A stretch of 64,000 bases of DNA from Candidatus Aalborgicola lynettensis (lineage in GTDB: Bacteria; Pseudomonadota; Gammaproteobacteria; Burkholderiales; Burkholderiaceae_C): assembly GCA_016719405.1 (NCBI GenBank), contig JADJZE010000001.1, forward strand, positions 62,001-126,000. Reading direction: 5' to 3'. Of the stretch, positions 44,170-54,200 are shown piece after piece. The notes under the pieces were generated by a model. It saw only the letters and a program-made list of their open reading frames with translations. It did no database searches and had not been told where the DNA came from. Within the stretch, counting starts at the first letter, position 1, and the number at the start of each line of letters is the position of its first letter. Both the position numbers and the translations under genes were made by a program.

Positions 44170-46951
44170 TCAAGTCTTGCCTGCCAGCGCCTTCAACTGG
44201 TACAGCGCCTCCAGCGCCTCACGCGGGCTCAAACTATCGGGGTTTATGCCTGCTAGCGCCGTATCCACTGCGGAAGCAGCTATTGTTTCTGTAGCAATTG
44301 GTGCCGCGAATAAGTCTACCTGGGCTTGTGACTCTGAGGCGTGGGCCTCCAGCGCATCCAGCGTGTGGCGGGCCTGGTTGAGCACCGCGGCGGGCATGCC
44401 GGCCAGGCGGGCCACTTGCACGCCGTAGCTCTTGCTGGCCGGGCCGCTTTGAATCTCGTGCAAAAACACAATGTCGCGGCCCGACTCGGTGGCACTCACA
44501 TGCACGTTTTGCGCTGCGTGGTGCGTGGCGGGAAACTCGGTCAACTCAAAGTAATGCGTGGCAAACAGGGTAAAGGCCTGGGTTTTGTCGTGCAGTTGGG
44601 TGGCAATGGCACTGGCCAGTGCCAGGCCGTCGAAGGTGCTGGTGCCGCGGCCAATCTCGTCCATCAGCACCAGGCTGTGCGGCGTGGCGCTGTGCAAAAT
44701 TTGCGCCGCCTCGGTCATCTCCAGCATAAAGGTGGACTGGGCGTTGGCCAGGTCGTCGGCCGCGCCGATGCGGGTGTGGATGGCGTCAATCGGCCCCAAG
44801 CGGCATGCCGCTGCGGGCACATGGCTACCCATGGAGGCCAGCAGCACAATCAGTGCCACCTGGCGCATGTAGGTGGATTTACCGCCCATGTTGGGGCCGG
44901 TAATGATCTGCATGCGCGCCTTGACGCCCATGCGCGTGTCGTTGGCAATAAAGCTGCGGCTGCCGCTGGGGCCGGTCATGCCACTCAGTTCAGCTAGCCG
45001 GGCCTGCACCACCGGGTGGCGGCCCTGTGTGATGTCGATACACGGCTCCAGCACAAACTGCGGCGCGCACCAGCCCAGGGTGAGGCTGCGCTCGGTTAGC
45101 GCACACAGGGCATCCAGTGCCGCAAGTGCGCGGGCGGTGCGGGTCAGTTGCGGGATGAAGGGTTGCAGGCGGTCCAGCACCTGGTCAAACAGCCATTTTT
45201 CGCGGGCCAGGGCGCGGTCTTGGGCGCTGAGGGCTTTGTCTTCAAAGGCTTTGAGTTCGGGGGTGATGAAACGTTCGGCGTTTTTGAGTGTTTGGCGGCG
45301 GCGGTAGTCGTCGGGCACTTTGTCCAACTGGCCCTGGCTGACTTCGATGTAGAAGCCGTGTACGCGGTTGTATTGCACGCGCAGGTTGGCAATGCCGGTG
45401 CGGGCTTTTTCGCGGGCTTCCAGTTCGACTAGAAAGCTGTCGCAGTTGGTTTGGATGGCGCGCAGTTCGTCTAGTTCGGCGTCAAAACCAGTGGCAATGA
45501 CGCCGCCGTCGCGTACCAGGGCGGCGGGTTCGGGGGCTATGGCTTGCAGCAGCAGGGTGGCGCAGTTGGGGGGCGGGAGCAAGTCAATACCAAGTTCGCG
45601 CAGCAAACCCGCTGGCAGGCTGGGGGCCGGCGAATTTTGCTCCGTGTCCTCCGCCCGCTGCGCGGGCTCCCCCTTTACCTGCGCAAAATCCACCGGCCCC
45701 CAGCCTTCCAGCTCCCGCAGGGTGTGCGCGAGCAGCTCTGTTTTTTGTAGCGTTTGGGCCAGGCCGACCAGTTCGCGGGGGCGGACCTGGCGCAGTGCGG
45801 TGCGGGCGGTGATGCGTTCTACGTCGGCGCTGCCTTTGAGTTGTTTGCGCAGTATGTCCCAGAGCGCTCCAGGCAGCGTGTGTGTTGCATTGCTTCCGAG
45901 GGTGGCAATGGCCTCCAGGCGCTGGCGTGCTTGGGTGCGGTCGCGACGGGGGGCTGAGCAGCCAGCTTTTGAGCATGCGGCTGCCCATGCCGGTCATGCA
46001 GGTGTCCAATAGCGAAAACAGGGTGGGCGAGTCCTCACCGCGCAGGGTTTGCACCAGCTCCAGGTTGCGCCGGGTGGTGGGGGGTAGGTCGATCAGTTCG
46101 TCGTCGCGCTGTACCTGCACGCTGCTGATGTGGGTCAGGCTGCGGCCCTGGGTGTGTTCGGCGTAGCCCAGCAAGGCGGCGCTGGCGGCATGGGCCAGGG
46201 GTAGGTCTTGCGCGTTCCAGCTGGAGAGGCTGGCCGCTTGCAGGGCGTCTAGCAATTTGCGTTGGCCCAAGGCGCTGTCAAACTGCCACTCGGGGCGGGC
46301 GGTGGTGTACAGGGCGTTGCCCGCGTTGCTGGCCATGCGCAGGCGTTTCAGGCGTTCTTCAAATGCGGTGGTGCAACCGGCGCTGTAGGCCAGTTCTGCG
46401 GGCGCTACGCGGGCCACCCAGTCGGCAACTTCGTCGGGGGCGCATTCGGCCAGATGCACTACGCCCTGTGTCACGCTAAGCCAGGCCAGGCCGCAGCGGT
46501 TGCGCGGGCCCTGGTGGACGGCCATGAGGGTGGATTCGGACTTGTCGCTGAGTAACTCGCTGTCGGTCAGCGTGCCGGGGGTCACCACACGTACCACCTT
46601 GCGCTCCACCGGGCCTTTGCCGGTGACTTCGCCCACCTGCTCGCAAATGGCCACCGATTCGCCGTGGCGGATCAGCTTGGCCAGGTAGCCCTCCATGGAG
46701 TGGAATGGCACACCGGCCATGCTGATGGGCTGCCCGGCCGACTGGCCGCGTGTGGTCAGGGTGATGTCCAGAATCGCAGCCGCTTTTTCGGCATCGGCGT
46801 AAAACATCTCGTAGAAATCGCCCATGCGGTAGAACAGCAGGGTGCCGGGGTACTGGGCTTTGAGGCCCAGGTACTGGGCCATCATGGGGGTATGCGCTGA
46901 AAAATCAGACTTTTTCGTCTCGGTGGGGACTGCTTTTTTGTTATTTTCCAA
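44170..46951 (-). CDS. mutS: DNA mismatch repair protein MutS, one apparent frameshift
   Basis: About 926 codons. The N-terminal mismatch-binding domain has DFSAHTPMMAQYLGLKAQYP and LLFYRMGDFYEMFYADAEKA, with the Phe-x-Glu (FYE) wedge. The clamp/core follows. The ATPase shows Walker A ITGPNMGGKST, DEIGRGTSTFDGLALA and the H-loop ATHYFEL. The frame breaks at a run of six G (45948-45953); one more base joins SWLLSPP to RRDRTQAR. The start is probably TTG 46951 (MENNKKAVPTETKK), five bases after GGAGAG; another TTG lies four codons upstream. Two stretches resembling the dispersed repeat (44273-44298 and 45722-45753) are in frame in weakly conserved parts. Confidence 0.93.
44273..44298 (+). repeat. 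Core-like copy of the dispersed repeat in the mutS 3' part
   Basis: GAAGCAGCTATTGTTTCTGT then AGCAA follows the intergenic AAGCAGCTACTAAAAATGTA then GCAA with several changes. It encodes IATETIAAS in the C-terminal linker of MutS. Confidence 0.4.
45722..45753 (+). repeat. Core-like copy of the dispersed repeat in the mutS middle part
   Basis: GTGTGCGCGAGCAGCTCTGT then TTTTTGTAGCG follows the intergenic GTGCGCAAGCAGCTACTA pattern. It encodes TLQKTELLAHT in frame. The match is partial. Confidence 0.35.
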
Positions 46952-46968
46952 TGGACTCTCCAAACTAC

Positions 46969-47097
46969 TTAATGCCCTTTAGTGCCCTCTGACCTTGCCC
47001 CTGTTGTCGAATGCAAACGTCGGTGATTGTAGAAGGCCATCCAGTTCATCACTGCACCGTCCATGGCCTCCCATCGGGTAGCGAACTTATTGCCGCA
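46969..47097 (-). pseudogene. C-terminal tail of an IS3-family transposase (OrfB)
   Basis: On the minus strand CGNKFATRWEAMDGAVMNWM then AFYNHRRLHSTTGARSEGTK ends at TAA 46971-46969. This is the end of the IS3 rve domain (family pattern FYNxxRxHSxxGY). Only about 40 residues remain; the catalytic DDE part and both insertion-sequence ends are absent. It stops 17 bp before the presumed mutS start on the same strand, so mutS may have acquired a new upstream region. The remaining bases to 47230 show nothing certain. Confidence 0.65.
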
Positions 47098-47230
47098 CAC
47101 GCTTGCTGTTTTCAGTCGCCACGTGGCTCATAAAGCCATTCGCGGTACAAGGCTGTAGGGGGCTGCGGTAATATCGACCCCCTGCCGCAAGCCCCGCACC
47201 GGGCCGTGCCGGCGCTACCGCAAATCCCCG

Positions 47231-50200
47231 ATGAACGCTCCCACCTCGCTCAACCACCTCTTGCCGGCCCCCGGTTTTGCTCCGCAGGGGCATGAACGCA
47301 TTCGCGAAATTCCCTACAACTACACCTCGTTTTCCGACCGCGAGATTGTGATCCGCCTGCTGGGCGAGCCTGCCTGGGGCGTGCTCAACCAGTTGCGCCA
47401 GGAGCGCCGCACCGGCCGCTCTGCCCGTATGTTGTACGAGGTGCTGGGCGACATTTGGGTGGTGCAACGCAACCCTTACTTGCAAGACGACCTGCTGGAC
47501 AACCCCAAACGCCGGCGCATGTTGGTCGATGCCCTGAACCACCGGCTGGGTGAGGTCGAAAAACGCCGCACCCCGCAAGACGACCCCGATCGGGATGCCA
47601 TGGTGGGCTCCTTGCTGGTGTCGGCACGGCACGCAGTGCGCAGTTTTGATGCCGGATTTGTGGAAGTGGCTGCCCTGCGCCAGAAGTGCCAGCGTGCGCT
47701 GGTGCGCCTGACCGCCAAGGACAACATCAAGTTTGACGGCCTCTCGCGCGTGAGCCATGTGACCGACGCCACCGACTGGCGCGTTGAATACCCGTTTGTG
47801 GTGCTGACACCCGACTCCGAAGAAGAAATGGCCGGCCTGGTGAAGGGCTGTATCGACCTGGGCCTGACCATCATTCCGCGCGGGGGCGGCACCGGCTACA
47901 CCGGCGGCGCCATCCCTTTGACCTGGAAATCGGCCGTCATCAACACCGAAAAGTTGGAAGCCATGACCGAGGTGCAGATGAAGCGCCTGCCGGGGCTGGA
48001 GCGCGAGGTGGCCACGGTCTGGTCTGAGGCCGGTGTGGTCACGCAGCGTGTGGCCGATGCGGCCGAGCGCGGTGGCTACGTGTTTGCGGTGGACCCGACC
48101 AGTGCCGAGGCTTCCTGCATTGGCGGCAACATTGCCATGAACGCCGGTGGCAAAAAGGCCGTGTTGTGGGGCACGGCGCTGGACAATTTGGCCAGCTGGC
48201 GCATGGTGACACCGCAGGCCGAGTGGCTGGAGGTAACCCGCGTCAACCACAACCTGGGCAAGATTCACGACGCCGATGTGGCCAGTTTTGAGCTGCAGTA
48301 CTTCAAGGCCGACGGCAAGACGCCGATCCGCACCGAGCGGTTGGATATTCCCGGCAAGTCCTTCCGCAAAGAGGGCCTGGGCAAAGACGTTACCGACAAG
48401 TTTTTGAGTGGCCTGCCGGGCATCCAGAAAGGAGGGCTGCGACGGCCTGATTACCAGCGCGCGCTGGGTGGTGCACAAAATGCCCCAGCACACCCGTACC
48501 GTGTGCCTGGAGTTCTTTGGCAATGCCAAAGACGCGGTGCCCAGCATCGTCGAGATCATCGACTTCATGTTTGCCGAGCAAAAGCGCACAGGTGTGGTGT
48601 TGGCCGGCCTGGAGCATCTGGACGACCGTTATCTCAAAGCCGTGGGCTATGCCACCAAGAGCAAGCGCGGTGGCCTGCCCAAGATGGCGCTGTTTGGCGA
48701 CATTGCCGGCGACGATGCCGATGCCGTGGCCCGGGCTACCAGTGAGGTGGTGCGGATTGCCAATTCGCGCAGCGGCGAAGGTTTTATTGCCATCAGCCCC
48801 GAGGCGCGCAAAAAGTTCTGGCTGGACCGCAAAAAGACGGCGGCCATTTCGCGCCATACCAACGCCTTCAAGATCAATGAAGATGTGGTCATTCCGCTGC
48901 GCCGTATGGCCGAGTACACCGATGGCATTGAGCGCATCAACATTGAGCTGAGTTTGCGCAACAAGCTGGCCCTGTGTGACGCCTTGACCGAGTTTTTTGC
49001 GCAGGGCAATTTGCCGCTGGGCAAGCCTGCCGACGCAAGCGACATTCCTGCCACCGAACTGCTGCACGACCGGGTGACCCAGGCGCAGGCACTGGTTATG
49101 GAAGTGCGCGCACAGTGGCAGGGCTGGCTGGACGACGTTGAGGCACTGTTCCCGCAGCTGCAGGATCATTCGCTGCGCGCCAGCTGGAAGAAACAGCTGC
49201 GTGCTCCCCTGCAAGACATTTTTACCGGCGCTGAGTTCGAACCCACCATGCTGCAGCTGGGCGCCATTCAGCAGCGCGTGCTCAAGGGCCGCGTGTGGGT
49301 GGCGCTGCATATGCACGCGGGTGATGGCAATGTGCATACCAATATTCCCGTTAACAGCGACGACTACGAAATGCTGCAGGCCGCCCACGGTGCGGTCAAA
49401 CGCATCATGGCGCTGGCGCGTTCGCTCGACGGCGTGATCTCGGGCGAACACGGCATTGGCATCACCAAGCTGGAATTTTTGAGCGAGGCCGAGCTGGCAC
49501 CGTTTACCGCCTACAAGGCCAAGGTGGACCCCGAAGGGCGCTTCAACAAAGGCAAATTGCTACGAAATCAGGAGCTGCCTGCGCTTGCTGGACGTGCGGA
49601 GAAGGGTGATTTGATTAACATCTTTGCGGATTTGACCAACGCCTACACACCGTCGTTTGGCCTGATGGGCCACGAGTCGCTCATCATGCAGCAGAGCGAT
49701 ATTGGCGCCATTGCCGATTCGGTCAAGGACTGCCTGCGCTGCGGCAAGTGCAAACCCGTGTGTTCTACCCATGTGCCGCGCGCCAACCTGCTGTACAGCC
49801 CGCGCAACAAAATTTTGGCCACTTCGCTGCTGGTGGAAGCGTTTTTGTACGAAGAGCAGACGCGACGTGGCATTAGCATCAAACACTGGGAAGAGTTTGA
49901 AGACGTGGCCGACCACTGCACGGTGTGCCACAAGTGCCTGTCGCCGTGCCCGGTGAAGATCGACTTTGGCGACGTCACCATGAACATGCGCAACCTGCTG
50001 CGCAAAATGGGCAAAAAGAGCTGGCGCCCGCTGGCAGCGTTTCAGGCCTGGTTTATTGGCACGCAAAGTGTGGGCGGTATCCACTTCGCCCATGCCATGA
50101 CCAACCTGAGCTTCAAAGGCCAGCGCCTGGGCAACCGCTTGCTGTCTTTGGTGGCGCGCAGGCAGACCGGCGCACCACCGGCCACCGTGGGTACCGCGCC

Positions 50201-51165
50201 CATCAAGGAGCAGGTCATCCACTTCATCAACAAAAAGATGCCCGGCGGTCTGCCCAAGAAGACCTCGCGGGCGCTGATGGACATTGAAGACCCGGATTAC
50301 GTGCCCATCATCCGCAACCCCAAAACCACCACAGCCGACACCGAGGCGGTGTTTTACTTTCCCGGTTGTGGCTCCGAGCGCCTGTTCAGCCAGGTGGGCC
50401 TGGCCACCCAGGCCATGCTGTGGCATGCGGGTGTACAAACCGTGCTGCCGCCGGGCTACCTGTGCTGTGGTTACCCGCAGCGTGGCAACGGCCAGTTCGA
50501 CAAGGCGGAGAAGATGATTACCGACAACCGGGTGCTGTTCCACCGTGTGGCCAACACGCTGAACTACCTGGAAATCAAAACCGTGGTGGTGAGTTGCGGC
50601 ACCTGCTACGACCAGTTGCAGGGTTACAAGTTTGAGGAAATATTCCCCGGCAGCCGCATCATCGACATCCATGAATACCTGCTGGAAAAAGGCATTACCC
50701 TGCCCGGCGTGAACGACCCCGCCGGCAATGGCCAGCCGGGCTACCTGTACCACGAGCCCTGCCACAACCCCATGCAGCAGGGCGACTCCATGAAGACCGT
50801 CAAGGCCCTGGTGGGTGACAAAGGTGCTCAAAAGCGACCGTTGCTGTGGCGAGAGCGGCAGCCTGGCGGTGTCGCGCCCCGATGTGTCGACCCAGGTGCG
50901 CTTTCGCAAGGAAGAAGAAATCCGCAAGGGTGAGGCCCGGTTGCGCGCCACCGGTGCTGTGGGCGAAGGCCAAAACGTGAAGATACTCACCTCGTGCCCC
51001 AGTTGCCTGATGGGGCTGAACCGGTACCAGGACGACCTCAAAACCGGACTGTTGGAGGCTGACTACATTGTGGTTGAAATGGCCAACCAGATTTTGGGCC
51101 AGGACTGGATGCCGCAGTATGTACAAACCGCCAACAACGGGGGCATTGAGCGGGTGCTGGTGTAG
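47231..51165 (+). CDS. Giant FAD-linked oxidase/Fe-S oxidoreductase with DUF3683, two apparent frameshifts
   Basis: About 1310 codons in three frames. Domains in order: DUF3683 N-terminal region (about 1-180), FAD-binding type 4 with IPRGGGTGYTGGAIPL near 214, FAD-oxidase C domain with MHAGDGNVHTNIPV and ISGEHGIGITKLEF, two 4Fe-4S motifs (CLRCGKCKPVC near 835, CTVCHKCLSPCP near 896), and CCG-type cysteine-rich domains (YFPGCGSERL, CGTCYDQL, DRCCGESG). The layout is that of a D-lactate/2-hydroxyacid dehydrogenase fused to its electron-transfer partner; the substrate is unknown. One extra G at 48431-48432 and one at 50823-50824, both in AAAGG, break the frame. ATG 47231 starts MNAPTSLNHLLPAPGF. 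Confidence 0.88.
49556..49597 (-). repeat. Core-like copy of the dispersed repeat inside the FAD oxidase gene
   Basis: TTGCTACGAAATCAGGAGCT then GCCTGCGCTTGCTGGACG follows the reverse-orientation pattern. It is in frame (LLRNQELPALAG) at the junction between the FAD-oxidase and Fe-S domains, where an insertion would be tolerated. Confidence 0.4.
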
Positions 51166-51185
51166 TTTTTGCTTGTGTTGTTTTG

Positions 51186-51231
51186 GCGAAATAGGGGGCT
51201 TTTGCCGGGGTAACACCGGTTCCTATTTCGC
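51186..51231. promoter_or_regulatory. Nested inverted repeat between the FAD oxidase and tpsA
   Basis: GCGAAATAGG (51186-51195) and CCTATTTCGC (51222-51231) are perfect 10-bp arms. The 26-bp interior holds a second pairing (CCGG...CCGG). There is no T-run, so it is not a plain terminator. It ends 47 bp before the tpsA start. Confidence 0.5.
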
Positions 51232-51278
51232 GGGGCTTGTGCCAATATGCTGTCTGCTGCTGTTGCGGGGGATATGTC

Positions 51279-54200
51279 ATGTTCGGCCACTCTTCACTGA
51301 ATCACGTCTACAGAACCGTCTGGAACGAGGCCTTGGGGGCCATGGTTGCGGTGGCGGAATATGCCACCAGCCATGGTGGGCGCCCACGGGCTGTGGTGCG
51401 CGGGCGTGCCACTGCCGCCGTTGCAGTGCCTGCCGGGGCGTTGACACCCCTGGCGCTGGTGGTGGCGCTGGTGTGTTGTGGTGCCGCGTTGCCGGTGCGG
51501 GCCAATCCGCAGGGCGGGGTGGCCATTCATGGCCAGGCCACGTTTGATGCCACCCAGCCCAACCAATTGCGGGTGACCACCCAAAACGGTGCAGGCACCA
51601 ACCACAGTGCCATCAACTGGCAAAGTTTTTCCATTCCCGCAGGCCATTCCACGCAGATTGTGCAGCCCAACGCGGCCAGTACGTCGATTAACCGGGTGGT
51701 CACCAACACCCCGTCGGTATTGTTTGGCACCTTGCAGAGTAACGGGCAGGTGGTGCTGGTGAACCAGGCTGGCATCGCCGTGGGCGCGGGTGCGGTGGTG
51801 GATACAGCCGGGTTCACAGCCTCTGCCGTGGGCATGACGGCTGCCGATGCGATTGGCGGGCGTTTGCGCTTTGCCGGGGACGGTTTTACCGGCGCCAACG
51901 GTGCATTGAGCGTGCAAGGCAACATCATTGCCCGTGGCGGCGATGTGGTGCTGATTGCCCCTAGCGTGGAGGTGGCGCAGTCGGCAGTGGTGCAGGCGCA
52001 GGGCGGTAGCGTGGTGCTGGCAGCGGGGCAAAGCGTGGAAGTGACCGGGCGCGGGCTCGAAGGCATTACCCTGCAGGTGCAGGCGCCCAGCGACCAAGCG
52101 CTGAACCTGGGTTCCCTCAAAGGCGACGCGGTGGGTATTTTTGCCGGCACGCTCAAACACAGTGGCCAGATTCAGGCCACTGCTGCCAGCCTGCAGGGTG
52201 GCCGGGTAGTGCTCAAGGCAGCGGGCGATGCGTATGTGCAGGGCGAAGGCCGCATTGACGCCAGTAGTGCCACCGGCAAGGGCGGGCGCATCGAGGTGCT
52301 GGGTAACCGGGTGGCGGTGATGGACAACGCCGTGCTGGACGCATCGGGCGCCACCGGGGGCGGCACCGTGCTGGTGGGGGGCGATTACCAGGGCAAGAAT
52401 GCGGAGATACCCAATGCCCAGGTGAGCTACTTTGGCGCCAACGCCACGGTGAAGGCGGATGCAACGGACAAGGGTGAGGGCGGCAAAGTGATCGTGTGGG
52501 CCGATGACACCACGCGGGCGTATGGGCGCATCAGTGCGCGGGGTGGGGCGAATGGGGGTGACGGCGGGTTTATTGAGAACTCTGGCAAGCGCTACCTTGA
52601 TTTCCGTGGGCTGACGGATACGCGGGCGCCGCAGGGTAAGGCGGGGCAATTGCTGCTGGATCCGAATGATATTGATATCAACAGCACCGTTGACATGTAC
52701 GGAACTGGTGGGTGGGTGGGTAGCGTATTTTCAGGCGGATTAACAAATCACTTCATTAGCTGGGCAGTGATCAATGCCCAATCAGGTGCCGTGACCATCC
52801 AGACCAACAGCGCTGCGACCAGTGGTTCAGGCAATATAGACATCACCACCAGCGGAAGTCTCACGGGGCCCACTTCGTTGACCTTGCTGGCCAATCGCTC
52901 CATTAACTTTGGCGCTGGCGTTGCAGTCAATGTCGGTTCGGCAGACGTCAACCTGGTGGCGGGGTGGAACGATTCTGGTCATGAAGTGGTGTCGAATTCG
53001 GGCAACAACAACATCACGTTTGGCAACACTGCCAGCCTGACGACCAGCGGCAATGTCTGGATGAATGCGGGTGATGGTATTTCTGCGCCCAACACCGCCA
53101 GTATCACGGCCAATAACCTGACCATTGGAAAAACGGGTGCGGGTTCGGGCTTGAAGGACGGGGTGAATTTACCGGGTACCAATATGGTTAATACACTGGC
53201 CATTCGTGCGCAGAGCAGCCCTACTGCCGGGTTGACTTTCAAAAACGGCAAATCATTGACGATTGGCGCCGGTGTGGGGCTTGGGGCGGGTGTCAATGGC
53301 ATCAAGGCCAGCGACAACGACGAACCGATCTACATTGAAACCACGGCAGGCAATCTAACGGTATCCAACCCGGTTGAGTCTGACGTGCTGGGAGGGAGCG
53401 CCATTACCCTGGCGACGGTCGGAGCCTTGACTGTCAATTCGGCCGTCACTTCCACCAACAATGCAACGCCCGTCGGCCCCATTCTGTTGAAGGCAGGCGC
53501 GGCGGGAATTGGCAGCACTGCGGCCGGTATTGTTACCACCAACACACTGGAAGTGGTTTCCGGTGGAACGGTCAGTTTGAACGCACCCAACGTGGTGACG
53601 ACCCTGGCGGCCGATGTGACCGGCACCGGTCTGAGTTTTACCAACAGCAATGATTTTGCCGTGGGAATCGCAGGCGGGACGACCGGTGTGACCGTCGCGT
53701 CGGGTGATGTATCACTCACCGCTGCGGGTTTGAATAAATTGCTGACCGTTTCCAGCAACGTGGAGGCCACCACGGGTAACGTGACCTACGTTGTTGACAA
53801 TCTGGTTCACCCCGCTTTTACCACCACATCGGGGGCTGCAGGCAAGTATGTCGAGGTCAAACCCTATACGCCCTCCACGGCGATTGAATTTGATTCGGCT
53901 GCCGATGGGCCGGGGGTGATGCGGCTGGGTACGTCTGAGCTGAATTTTTCCACACCGATGCTCAAGGTGGGGAACAGCACTGCAACAGGTGGAATTACGA
54001 TTAAGCAACCCGTGTCGCCTGGCGCTTTCAGTACCCTGTCCCTCATCAATGGCGGCACCATTACCCAGACGGCTGGTAGTACTTTGACGATTGCCAACCT
54101 GAATGCCGACGGTGCTACCGGGGTGACTTTGGTCGAATCCAACGCCATCACCGGCAAACTGGCGGGCCGTACCAATGCGGGTAACTTTGCATTTACCAAC

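Noticed and set aside
47087..48589. Minus-strand 500-codon frame opposite the FAD oxidase
   Set aside because: Mirror frame of a conserved flavin domain; only its extreme start near 47100 touches the IS remnant.
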